A stretch of 64,000 nucleotides of DNA from the NCBI RefSeq assembly GCF_014269285.1, contig NZ_JACOAF010000058.1, positions 129,269 through 193,268 on the forward strand, given 5' to 3'. Below the pieces are notes generated by a model. That model had not been told where the DNA came from. It did no database searches and saw only the letters and a list, made by a program, of their open reading frames with translations. The stretch's first letter is position 1. Every line of letters begins with the position of its first letter. The translations under genes were made by a program, and so were the position numbers. This DNA comes from Rufibacter sediminis. Its GTDB lineage: Bacteria; Bacteroidota; Bacteroidia; Cytophagales; Hymenobacteraceae. Of the stretch, positions 9,049-16,866 are shown piece by piece.

Positions 9049-9105
9049 ATCTATAAACGTCACCCTTCGGCTGCCGACCCCGGCTGTCGTTTATACTAGA
9101 TGCGG
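9049..9105 (+). repeat. attC-like site 3
   Basis: TATAAACG (9052-9059) pairs perfectly with CGTTTATA (9088-9095); outer ATC (9049-9051) pairs with GAT (9099-9101), leaving three bases bulged on the right. The centre GGCTGCCGACCCCGGCTG can fold on itself. The right half TCGTTTATACTAGATG is nearly identical to that of site 2. Confidence 0.55.
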
Positions 9106-9128
9106 TAGGATAATTCACTAATACTAGA

Positions 9129-9635
9129 ATGACTAAATACCTGTTTTCAATGCTGGCATTCCTATTTGCTTCCACAACAGATGGGTATTGCCAAGATGGT
9201 TTTATTGAATGGGATAAACATTACAAGGAGGTTAATCTCAGCGGAGTGCTTCAAAATGAAAAGAAGTACGCGGACAGTATTGAAACGACATTGGGTGTAA
9301 ACTCATATTACACCCGGACGGATAAATATCGATTCAATGCTACATTCCTGGGGGAGAAAAGAAAAATGAATCCCCAAGTTTTGGGCTCGATGAAAAACGT
9401 CTTTAAACTTTTCTCCGGCAGTTCCACACAACTCGATGGACTCGTAGAGAACGAATTCTTATTTCAAACCGGAGATGTCCAGTTTTGGGCACCTGTTCAG
9501 AAACAGTTGGAAAAGCCTTTGAACAAAGAGATTAAGAAGGGCCAAGAAGTCTACTTATACTGTTTATTCTTAAATGAACATTCAAGTAAAGGATTGTTCA
9601 ACACTCTTCTCGTTTCAGAATTCAAGAAAGAATAA
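9129..9635 (+). CDS. Exported hypothetical protein (cassette gene 6)
   Basis: 168 residues. A signal peptide (MTKYLFSMLAFLFASTTDGYCQ) is followed by a mixed alpha/beta domain containing FNATFLGEKRKMNPQ and, near the end, KGQEVYLYCLFLNEHSSKG. No catalytic motif or known domain is seen. Similar small exported proteins of unknown function are common in Cytophagales accessory DNA. The start is supported by the signal peptide, and it begins 24 bases after attC-like site 3. Confidence 0.65.
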   Translation: MTKYLFSMLAFLFASTTDGYCQDGFIEWDKHYKEVNLSGVLQNEKKYADSIETTLGVNSYYTRTDKYRFNATFLGEKRKMNPQVLGSMKNVFKLFSGSSTQLDGLVENEFLFQTGDVQFWAPVQKQLEKPLNKEIKKGQEVYLYCLFLNEHSSKGLFNTLLVSEFKKE

Positions 9636-9639
9636 CTTA

Positions 9640-9706
9640 CCTTAAACTTGTGTAAACAGCAAGATTCGTCTGACGGCCTAGCACGCTGTTAACATGGAGA
9701 CGGTGG
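9640..9706 (+). repeat. attC-like site 4
   Basis: TGTAAACAGC (9651-9660) pairs with GCTGTTAACA (9685-9694) with one mismatch. The left flank CTTAAACTTG resembles the CTAACATTGTG of site 1; the centre GTCTGACGGCCTAGCACG matches the GCCGACGGCCTTGCACG of site 1 closely. The right end is CGGTGGCAC. Confidence 0.52.
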
Positions 9707-9720
9707 CACAAATGAATAAT

Positions 9721-10359
9721 ATGAAAAACGCTGTACTGGTAATCTATGTCTTCACAATCTTGGCCTCATGTAACAGGACAGATGCAGCAAAGGAAGCAGA
9801 TAACGGCCAGCAAAGTTTCCATCTCTCCGATCTAAGAAGTAAGTTCAAATATGCTAACCTGAAGACATTTGATATAGATACTCTTGATTGGGAAACCAGA
9901 CCAGCACACTACAACATGCTCGACAGTGCGTTTTTCAATAAAGTTTGGCAGGATAAGAAACGTAAATTCTCTGAACAGGATTTCATGGCAGAATACTTTC
10001 ACTCATGGCAAGAGAGAGCCCCCGGGCTTATAGAGTTTACCATGTTGACAGAGGATGAAGGCAGCAACTGCGCGCTACTTAATTACTGTATTTATGATAA
10101 GCAGGGGAAAATGGTAGATAAGTTCATCGTTGCCGCAGATTGTGGTGACGGAGGCTGGGGCTTACATTCTATTGGAAGATTGATTTCCAAGAATACTTTT
10201 GAAGTAGCTACTGTAGAGACAGAAAGTGAGATTATCTCTGACGGTAAAATCAATGAAATTATTACAGGAGACTCTTCTGTGACTCATTTTATTATCGGTA
10301 ATAACGGGAAAGTGGCCAAGAAAGAAATCTTCAAACTCCAGATAAGGAAAGAACTATAA
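9721..10359 (+). CDS. Hypothetical lipoprotein (cassette gene 7)
   Basis: 212 residues from the ATG at 9721. Earlier in-frame ATGs at 9694 and 9712 exist, but the first lies inside the inverted repeat, and starting at 9721 gives a standard lipoprotein signal (MKNAVLVIYVFTILASC). The mature domain has a globular mixed fold with CALLNYCIYDKQGKMVDKFI and ADCGDGGWGLHSIGRL; the two paired Cys residues may bond. Family not recognised. It is the last gene of the array. Confidence 0.66.
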   Translation: MKNAVLVIYVFTILASCNRTDAAKEADNGQQSFHLSDLRSKFKYANLKTFDIDTLDWETRPAHYNMLDSAFFNKVWQDKKRKFSEQDFMAEYFHSWQERAPGLIEFTMLTEDEGSNCALLNYCIYDKQGKMVDKFIVAADCGDGGWGLHSIGRLISKNTFEVATVETESEIISDGKINEIITGDSSVTHFIIGNNGKVAKKEIFKLQIRKEL

Positions 10360-10368
10360 AAACACTTG

Positions 10369-10425
10369 TACAAACATTGTACTTAATCCCTGTCTAGGCA
10401 AGCGGCCCTCCCCGTTGAGACCATA
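10369..10425 (+). repeat. Worn attC-like copy at the right end of the array
   Basis: The sequence after cassette gene 7 (CAAACATTGTACTTAATCC, then GCAAGCGGCCCTCCCC and GTTGAGACC) lines up with site 1 (CTAACATTGTGCATAAGCC, GCCGACGGCC, GAGACCGTTG) but the right arm no longer pairs. Probably a decayed site. Confidence 0.35.
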
Positions 10426-10440
10426 GTCTGTTTCTGGACT

Positions 10441-10783
10441 ATTTTCTTGAAAACAGGCCGAAAACAAAATCAAATGGAAGGCGCGTAGCCACAGCTAATT
10501 AACAACGCCCTACAGCATCCAAACTTCAGCTGATGTTCTTGCCCGCAGCTTAGAAAGGCCTTCGGGCACCAACTTCTTGAAAAGCTTTCTCTCAATTCTC
10601 TTCCTGCAAATGGAGTACATGTGCTCGTCAGTACAGGAAACCACACGCCAAATCACAACTTTTCTAATGCCAGTTGAAGGATTTAACCTATTTCGTCTGC
10701 CGCTTAGCGGTAATGAACGGACCCATCTGTAATTTTGTGGCTGGCAACCAAGAGTAGATTGCGTTGCGTTTTTAAGCCGTTAT
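10441..10783. other. Gene-free spacer
   Basis: The left part holds a degenerate copy of the dispersed palindrome (about 10429-10465, core TTTTCTTGAAAACAGGCC). A 62-codon minus-strand open frame (stop at 10510-10512) has no start codon. No RNA gene or promoter is identified. Confidence 0.4.
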
Positions 10784-13375
10784 ATGAAAATCAGATCCAA
10801 AACCCCAGGCCTTCTTCTGCTTTTACTTCTTTGGTGGGCTCCGTCTAGCAGGGTTTCCGCCCAGACTTCTCAGGCAAAAGAAGCGGATTTGGTCTATGTA
10901 GATCAGAAGGGAATCCTGCGCTGGGAGAAGAACAAGCAAGAGGCGACTTTTTTCGGGGTGAATTATACCGTCCCATTTGCGTATGGGTACCGCTCGGTCA
11001 AGGCCAGAAAAATAGACCCCGAGAAAGCCATTGACCAGGATGTGTACCATCTGGCCCGTTTGGGGTTAGACGCGTTCCGGGTGCACATTTGGGACACCGA
11101 GATCTCCGATTCGCTGGGCAACCTGCTGGAGAACGAGCACCTTCGGCTGTTTGATTATCTGGTGTATAAACTGAAGCAGCGCAACATTAGAGTTATGCTG
11201 ACGCCTATTGCCTTCTGGGGAAACGGCTACCCGGAGAAAGACGAGGCAACCCCCGGATTTTCCCGGCGCTACGGCAAACAGAAAGCCTTGGTGGACGAGA
11301 CAGCTTTCAAGGCGCAGGAAAACTATATCAAACAGTTGCTTCGGCACGTGAACCCCTATACCAAACTTACCTACGGCGATGATGCCAACATCATAGGGGC
11401 CGAGGTGAACAACGAGCCGCAGCATTCGGGCCCTAAAGCCAGAACCACCGAGTATGTGAACCGCATGGCCGCCGCGATCCGGGCCACGGGCTGGACCAAA
11501 CCCATCTTCTACAACATCAGCGAGTCGCCCACGTACGCAGACGCCGTGGCCAAAGCCCAGGTAGATGGATTCAGCTTTCAGTGGTACCCCACCGGGTTGG
11601 TCGCCAACCACACGCTGCAAGGCAATTACCTACCCCATGTAGACCGCTACCACATTCCGTTCGATACCATTCCTGAGTTCAGGAACAAAGCCCTGATGGT
11701 GTATGAGTTCGATGCCGGCGACGTGCTGGGTTCTTACATGTACCCGGCCATGGCCCGGAGTTTCCGGGGAGCCGGGTTTCAGTGGGCCACGCAGTTCGCC
11801 TATGATCCGCTGGCCACCGCCTACGGCAACACCGAGTACCAGACGCACTACCTCAATCTGGCGTACACGCCATCCAAAGCCATCAGCCTCATGATCGCGG
11901 CCCAGGTTTTCCACCAGGTTCCGCTCCGCAAAAGCTACGGCACCTATCCGGCAGACAGTGTTTTTGAAAACTTCAGGGTCAGCTACAAAGCCTCCTTGAG
12001 TGAGATGAACGCTCCGCAGAGATTCCTGTACTCCAATACCACCACCACTAAACCGGTGAATGCCGCCAAACTGACTCAGGTGGCAGGCGTGGGAAGCTCG
12101 CCGGTGGCCAGGTACACCGGTTCCGGGGCTTATTTCCTGGACAAGCTGGAAAAAGGTGTCTGGCGACTGGAGGTCATGCCCGATGCCTTCCACATCCGGG
12201 ACCCGTTCGCGAAAGCCTCGCCGGACAAAGAAGTGACCCGCCTCCAGTGGCAGACCCAGGCGATGCAACTCCTGCTCGCGGATCTGGGCGAGACCTTTAC
12301 CATCACCGCCGTCAATGAAGGAAACACGTACCGCGCCACCGCCCAAGCCGGTAGTTTCCAGATTCAGCCCGGCACCTATTTATTGGCCAAAAATGGAAAA
12401 AGAGGCTTTAAACCGGATGCTTCGTTCGGCTTCCTGCAGGTGAACGAATTTGCCGCTCCCCAGCCCTTTGACACCAAGCCTTACGTGAACCATCAGCCCC
12501 TGCGGGAAGTCTCGGCCGGTAAATCTTTCCCGCTGACGGCGCAGGTGGTGGGCGTTTCCGCCTCGGCGAAGGTTTCAGTGCAGGCCAACAACCAGGCAGG
12601 CGTGTATAAAACCATCGGCATGCAGCCGATGGGGAACAACCAGTACCGGGCCGAGGTACCCGCTGAACTCACCTCGCCCGGGCAGATTTCCTACCGGATC
12701 ATGGTGCAGGACGGAGACCGGCACGTGACCTATCCGGGTGGCTACGAGGGCGATCCCTGGGCCTGGGACTATTACCATTCCGATACCTGGCAAACTTTTG
12801 TGGCCGCTGAAAAAGGCAATCTGTCGCTGTTCAACCCCACCACTGATCGGAGCCTGTATGTCTTCCCCAACCTCTGGAAAAGCGATGAACGGCAGCTGGT
12901 TTCCTCAGAGAACACCGGGCAGTTGATTCTGAAGCTGACCGCCAAAGAGCTGGCGACGGGCCAGACCATGGGCTTTCAGCAGTACATCGGGGATAAGCTA
13001 CAGGGCAGAGCGCCCGAACTGGCGAGCTTTGACAAACTGGTGGTCAGAATGAAGGCCACTACAGCCTCGGCTTTGCCGGTGAACGTGCGCCTGATCAGTG
13101 GCAACGCGGCGGCCTTCGCGGCTACCGTGAACGTGGGCGCTACCTTCCAGGTACTGGAGATTCCACTGAGTGCCTTGAAACCTGCGCCTTTCCTGTTGTT
13201 GCCGCGCCCGTACCCGGGCTTTCATCCGCTTTGGTTTTCATCAAATAAACCGGGTGCTTTCCAGTTGCCGCAGATAGAGAAACTGGAGATATCTGTCACC
13301 CAGGACCAGAACGCAAGCAAGCCGGGGCAGCCAATCGGGGTCGAGATAGAGGGAGTCTGGCTCAAAAAGAACTAG
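10784..13375 (+). CDS. Secreted GH5-like glycoside hydrolase with C-terminal accessory domains
   Basis: 863 residues. A signal peptide (1-26) precedes a TIM-barrel of the cellulase/GH5 superfamily (about 35-400). The expected acid/base is Glu211 in EVNNEPQ at the end of strand 4, and the nucleophile is Glu308 in MVYEFDAGD at strand 7; a substrate-binding region FRVHIWDTEI sits at strand 2-3. The C-terminal half holds an Ig-like part (about 560-640) and a jelly-roll, carbohydrate-binding-like part (about 690-860). GH5-type enzymes cleave beta-linked glucans, mannans or xylans with retention; the exact substrate cannot be told. It is a single gene closed by a strong terminator. No T9SS sorting domain is seen. 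Confidence 0.72.
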   Translation: MKIRSKTPGLLLLLLLWWAPSSRVSAQTSQAKEADLVYVDQKGILRWEKNKQEATFFGVNYTVPFAYGYRSVKARKIDPEKAIDQDVYHLARLGLDAFRVHIWDTEISDSLGNLLENEHLRLFDYLVYKLKQRNIRVMLTPIAFWGNGYPEKDEATPGFSRRYGKQKALVDETAFKAQENYIKQLLRHVNPYTKLTYGDDANIIGAEVNNEPQHSGPKARTTEYVNRMAAAIRATGWTKPIFYNISESPTYADAVAKAQVDGFSFQWYPTGLVANHTLQGNYLPHVDRYHIPFDTIPEFRNKALMVYEFDAGDVLGSYMYPAMARSFRGAGFQWATQFAYDPLATAYGNTEYQTHYLNLAYTPSKAISLMIAAQVFHQVPLRKSYGTYPADSVFENFRVSYKASLSEMNAPQRFLYSNTTTTKPVNAAKLTQVAGVGSSPVARYTGSGAYFLDKLEKGVWRLEVMPDAFHIRDPFAKASPDKEVTRLQWQTQAMQLLLADLGETFTITAVNEGNTYRATAQAGSFQIQPGTYLLAKNGKRGFKPDASFGFLQVNEFAAPQPFDTKPYVNHQPLREVSAGKSFPLTAQVVGVSASAKVSVQANNQAGVYKTIGMQPMGNNQYRAEVPAELTSPGQISYRIMVQDGDRHVTYPGGYEGDPWAWDYYHSDTWQTFVAAEKGNLSLFNPTTDRSLYVFPNLWKSDERQLVSSENTGQLILKLTAKELATGQTMGFQQYIGDKLQGRAPELASFDKLVVRMKATTASALPVNVRLISGNAAAFAATVNVGATFQVLEIPLSALKPAPFLLLPRPYPGFHPLWFSSNKPGAFQLPQIEKLEISVTQDQNASKPGQPIGVEIEGVWLKKN

Positions 13376-13393
13376 CAGCGTACCCGTTCCTGG

Positions 13394-13443
13394 AAAACCG
13401 TTTCGGGAGTGTTTTCACCAAAACACCCCGAAACGGTTTTTTT
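13394..13443 (+). terminator. Intrinsic terminator of the GH5-like gene
   Basis: Arms AAAACCGTTTCGGG (13394-13407) and complement (13427-13440) enclose GTGTTTT/AAAACAC with loop CACC; a T-run follows to 13443. The core is the dispersed palindrome motif. Confidence 0.88.
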
Positions 13444-13914
13444 GTGTCCCATTGTTTCCCTTGTGATGGGACGTTGATATTACCTGAGCCAAGTGGTGAC
13501 TTTTGGACTGAGCGTGTTAAATGAGAAAGAATCCCGTATCGCTGCAATGAAGGAACTTGCCACTACTTCAGAACTCCATTTCTGGGAATTAGGGCCGTTT
13601 AGTTCTATTTCAATGGTTTGATTCAGTTGAGAAGGCATTGTACTTACTGCGTAATTTGAGCCTTACGGCTCACTGAAGTTACAAACTTCGGCTCATTTTA
13701 GGTCCAAGTTATAAACTTGAACCAGTTATAGTTTAATAAAGCTTCCGGCCTTGCCTACTCCTCCAAGTAGGCAAGGCCGGAAGCTTTGATAGACTAGTCA
13801 TAAGTTAAACGCCTGAAATCAGCTTTTGTAAACTCAGGTACAAATTTTGAAATTGCTGCACCTAAGTTTAGAACAGTTCGGCTTTTGTACTACTTTTCAG
13901 AAAACAGCTACTAA
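13444..13914. other. Gene-free spacer with small palindromes
   Basis: No gene is seen. Between about 13658 and 13728 three small hairpins follow each other: GAGCC-TTAC-GGCTC, GAAGT-TACAA-ACTTC and CAAGTT-ATA-AACTTG. A 19-bp perfect hairpin follows at 13741-13784. The approach to the M1 peptidase start is AT-rich. Confidence 0.5.
13741..13784. repeat. Isolated 19-bp perfect hairpin
   Basis: GCTTCCGGCCTTGCCTACT (13741-13759) and its exact complement (13766-13784), loop CCTCCA, extended by AAA/TTT. It lies 366 bases from the upstream stop and 130 bases before the next start, so it is not a normal gene-end terminator. Confidence 0.75.
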
Positions 13915-15570
13915 ATGCGACATCGGCTAAAATTATTCATCGGTCTCCTCAGCTTTTTAGGCGTAGGAACGTCTCTTTCTTCGCAGGCCCAGACCACGCC
14001 CACGTTCACCCGGCAAGACACCCTGCGAGGTTCCATCACCCCGGAGCGGGCCTGGTGGGATCTGGTGCATTATGACCTAAGTATAAAAGTGAATCCGGCG
14101 GACAGCACCATGCGCGGCGTGAACCTGATCCGCTACAAAGTTCTCAAGCCGCAGCAGACCTTACAGATAGATTTGCAGCCGCCCATGCGCATTGAGCAGG
14201 TGGTGCAGAACGGCCAGAAGCTTTCAGTGAAACAAGACGGCAACGCGTGGTTTGTTCAACTGGCCGCCAAACAGGTGCCCGGCACCCTGCAGACCGTGGA
14301 AGTGACCTACGGAGGCAAGCCGCAGGTGAGTACCAACCCGCCATGGAGTGGGGGAGTGACCTGGAAGAAAGACTCCAACGGCAATCCGTTCATCGCTACC
14401 TCGGTGCAGGGAGACGGGGCCAGTCTGTTCTGGCCCTGCAAAGACCACATGTATGATGAACCCGACAGCATGATGATCCGGGTGACGGTGCCCCAGAACC
14501 TCACGGATGTCTCCAACGGACGCCTTCGGAAAGTGGAGCAGCACCAGGACGGCACCAAGACATTCCACTGGGCGGTGGTGAACCCCATCAACAACTACGG
14601 CGTGAATGTGAACATCGGCGACTACGTGAACTTCTCTGAGACCTATGCCGGCGAGAAAGGCAAACTGGACTGCAACTACTATGTGCTGCGCGAGAACCTG
14701 GCCAAAGCCAAAGAGCAGTTCAAGCAAGTCCCTCAGATGCTGAAAGCCTTTGAGCACTGGTTCGGGCCGTACCCGTTCTATGAAGACAGCTACAAACTGG
14801 TGGAGGTGCCGTACCTGGGAATGGAGCACCAAAGCTCGGTGACCTACGGAAACAAATACCAGAACGGCTACCTGGGCCGCGACCTGAGCGGTACCGGCTG
14901 GGGCCTGAAGTTCGATTTCATCATCATCCATGAATCCGGGCACGAGTGGTTCGCCAACAACATCACCTACAAAGACGTGGCCGATATGTGGATCCACGAA
15001 AGCTTCACCAATTACTCTGAAAACCTGTTTGTGGAATACTACCACGGCAAGAAAGCCGGCAGTGAGTACGTGATCGGGACTCGCCGAGGCATCCGGAACG
15101 ACAAGCCCATCATCGGGAAATATGACGTGAACAACAGCGGCTCCGGCGACATGTACCCCAAAGGCGGCAACATGCTGCACACCCTGCGGCAGGTAGTGAA
15201 CGATGACGAGAAATGGCGGAAGATTCTGCGCGGCCTCAACAAGGATTTTTACCACCAGACCGTAACCACGCAGCAGATTGAAAATTACCTGAGCAAGCAA
15301 ACCGGCCATGACCTGAAAGCCTTCTTCAACCAGTACCTGCGCGACGTGCGCATCCCCGAATTGGAGTACAAGCTGGAAGGAAACACCCTGTCGTATCGGT
15401 GGGCGAACAGCGTAACCGGCTTCAACCTGCCGGTGAAGGTGCTGGTGAACGGAAAAGAAACCTGGCTGCAGCCGGTCGCTTCCACCTGGAAAAAAACGAA
15501 GCTTGCCGCCGGAACCCAGGACATTCAGGTGGATCCCAATTTCTACGTAACCCAGAAGAAGGTGCAGTAA
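13915..15570 (+). CDS. Secreted M1-family zinc metallopeptidase
   Basis: 551 residues, with signal peptide (cut near SSQAQ). The N-terminal half is the beta-domain of M1 aminopeptidases (about 40-240). The zinc site is His339-Glu340-x-x-His343 (HESGHEWFANN) with the third ligand Glu362 (WIHESF), giving the family's HExxH-18-E spacing. The exopeptidase motif GxMEN is replaced by GMEHQ, so N-terminus recognition may differ from classical aminopeptidases. The short C-terminal region follows the Bacteroidota type, without the large helical domain of PepN. It should cleave peptides in the periplasm or outside. It is followed by a weak hairpin, then an unrelated hydrolase gene. Confidence 0.88.
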   Translation: MRHRLKLFIGLLSFLGVGTSLSSQAQTTPTFTRQDTLRGSITPERAWWDLVHYDLSIKVNPADSTMRGVNLIRYKVLKPQQTLQIDLQPPMRIEQVVQNGQKLSVKQDGNAWFVQLAAKQVPGTLQTVEVTYGGKPQVSTNPPWSGGVTWKKDSNGNPFIATSVQGDGASLFWPCKDHMYDEPDSMMIRVTVPQNLTDVSNGRLRKVEQHQDGTKTFHWAVVNPINNYGVNVNIGDYVNFSETYAGEKGKLDCNYYVLRENLAKAKEQFKQVPQMLKAFEHWFGPYPFYEDSYKLVEVPYLGMEHQSSVTYGNKYQNGYLGRDLSGTGWGLKFDFIIIHESGHEWFANNITYKDVADMWIHESFTNYSENLFVEYYHGKKAGSEYVIGTRRGIRNDKPIIGKYDVNNSGSGDMYPKGGNMLHTLRQVVNDDEKWRKILRGLNKDFYHQTVTTQQIENYLSKQTGHDLKAFFNQYLRDVRIPELEYKLEGNTLSYRWANSVTGFNLPVKVLVNGKETWLQPVASTWKKTKLAAGTQDIQVDPNFYVTQKKVQ

Positions 15571-15628
15571 GCCCTTCGCCTCAACTGCGAGTTGAAGAAA
15601 TTCCAAGAGCGAACAATCACTCCCGGAC

Positions 15629-15674
15629 CCTCCGTTTTGAAGCCGATTTCTCAAAAAAGGCCCCAAAACGGAGG
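15629..15674 (+). terminator. Imperfect hairpin after the M1 peptidase gene
   Basis: CCTCCGTTTTG (15629-15639) pairs with CAAAACGGAGG (15664-15674). The inside is a worn version of the dispersed core (AGCCGATTTCTC...AAAAAGGCCC). Probably terminates the peptidase transcript. Confidence 0.55.
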
Positions 15675-15792
15675 CTCTTCCCTTGGGTAGAGAAAAGAAA
15701 CGGTTAAGGCCATGAGAAGTCTGAACCAGTACACTTGTAACCCGTACCTCTAAGCAGCCCCATGCCGGTATGGAGCTCTAACCTGATTTCTG

Positions 15793-16713
15793 ATGGACAT
15801 GCATTTCATCCGCCGCGGCGAAGGAAAACCTTTGCTCCTCATCCATGGCATCGGCGGAAGTTCCCGCTCCTGGGAGTTGATGATAGACGGTCTGGCCGAA
15901 GCGGGTCGGCAGGTGGTGGCGGTAGATTTGCCGGGCCACGGGAACACGCCTCCGCTGCCGGGCGAGGTCTCCATCAGCACCTTAGCCGATGCTGTTACCT
16001 CATTTCTGGAAAACCACAATTTATTAGGAATAGATGCCGTGGGTAGTTCCATGGGTGCTCGCCTGGTGCTGGAACTGGCGAGGCGCGGCGGAGTGCTTGG
16101 CGCGGTAGTAGCCCTGAACCCCGGTGGTTTTTGGAAAGGCTGGGAAAAACCGTTTTTCTATTACTCGGTGGCATCGTCTAAGCGGCTGCTGCAACTGCTG
16201 GAACCGGTGTTGCCCGCCCTGACAGAAAGCCCCGTAGGCCGGAGCCTGCTGTTGTCCCAGTTTTCGGCGCATCCCTGGAATTTGTCCTCAAAACTCGTTC
16301 TGGAAGAACTGCGCAGCATGGCAACCTCGCCTTCCTTTGATGAACTGCTGTTCAATTTAGCCTACGGCGAGGAACAGAAAGGAACGCCGCGCGGAACGCT
16401 CTCGGCGCCGCTGGTGATCGGGTGGGGAAAGCAAGACCGGGTGTGTTTCCCGCCGCAAGCCTCCCGGGCGCAGGCCCTCTTCCCGGATGCCAGCCTGCAT
16501 TGGTTTGCCCGCTGTGGTCACTTCCCGCAGTGGGACTCGCCGGAGGAAGCCGTTCAGTTGGTGCTCACCGTCACCAGTGGCATCAACTATGAACCGCTGC
16601 TTTCCGCGGAAATGAACAAACCCGTCACCACCAGAAACTGGGCCGCTCTCCTGGGCATTGGCTTGGCGGCGGCAGTAGGCGGCTATTTGCTGGTCCGCCC
16701 GAAGGTTGGATAG
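15793..16713 (+). CDS. Alpha/beta-hydrolase with C-terminal membrane helix
   Basis: 306 residues. The fold is shown by the oxyanion motif HGIGG, the nucleophile elbow GSSMG with Ser86, Asp215 in GKQDRV and His243 in CGHFPQWD, a complete catalytic triad in the right order. A cap region lies between about 120 and 195. An unusual feature is the C-terminal hydrophobic segment (about 283-301, LLGIGLAAAVGGYLLV), which would tether the enzyme to the inner membrane with the catalytic domain in the cytoplasm, as no signal peptide is present. Substrate unknown: ester, lactone or epoxide hydrolysis are all possible. A second in-frame ATG lies at 15799. Confidence 0.82.
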   Translation: MDMHFIRRGEGKPLLLIHGIGGSSRSWELMIDGLAEAGRQVVAVDLPGHGNTPPLPGEVSISTLADAVTSFLENHNLLGIDAVGSSMGARLVLELARRGGVLGAVVALNPGGFWKGWEKPFFYYSVASSKRLLQLLEPVLPALTESPVGRSLLLSQFSAHPWNLSSKLVLEELRSMATSPSFDELLFNLAYGEEQKGTPRGTLSAPLVIGWGKQDRVCFPPQASRAQALFPDASLHWFARCGHFPQWDSPEEAVQLVLTVTSGINYEPLLSAEMNKPVTTRNWAALLGIGLAAAVGGYLLVRPKVG

Positions 16714-16749
16714 GCTTTTCTGCGTCGGCATTCTGTAAAAAGGAACCAA

Positions 16750-16800
16750 AAAAGTCCGCTGAAAATGACAGGCAATTACCTGCACCTTCAGCGGACTTTT
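16750..16800. terminator. Bidirectional terminator between convergent genes
   Basis: AAAAGTCCGCTGAA (16750-16763) and complement (16787-16800), with an inner CAGG/CCTG pair. It lies between the alpha/beta-hydrolase and the convergent M28 peptidase, with A-run and T-run flanks on both sides. Confidence 0.85.
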
Positions 16801-16866
16801 GTATGCTGCATTACCTACACTTTTTACAAGGATAGGAGATGCCTTAGTTGTATCTCAAATAGAAGA

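Larger units (their letters stand above)
6322..10440 (+). mobile_element. Candidate integrase-less integron cassette cluster (CALIN-like)
   Basis: Seven small genes, all on the plus strand, are separated by short spacers. Four spacers hold clear imperfect inverted repeats of similar design, and others hold degenerate forms (6322-6379, 6735-6803, 7682-7747, 9049-9105, 9640-9706, and a worn copy at 10369-10425). The repeats share a left motif (TAAC/TAAT, then ATTGTGY), a stem of paired boxes with bulges, a central GCCGAC-GCC-TTGC type sequence and a right end of GTTRKYR type. This is the layout of integron attC sites: one promoterless gene per cassette with the recombination site 3' of it. The genes are AT-rich compared with both flanks and encode unrelated small membrane, lipoprotein or exported products. 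No tyrosine integrase or attI is in the window. Integron identity is an inference from structure. Confidence 0.6.

Noticed and set aside
10510-10698. Minus-strand open fragment ending at 10510-10512
   Set aside because: Protein-like in part but no start codon, no family resemblance and only about 62 codons; left as unexplained spacer.
14224-15666. Long open frame on the minus strand antisense to the M1 peptidase gene
   Set aside because: It mirrors the codon structure of the real gene, has low-complexity His/Val-rich sequence and no domain; the plus-strand product has a complete zinc site.
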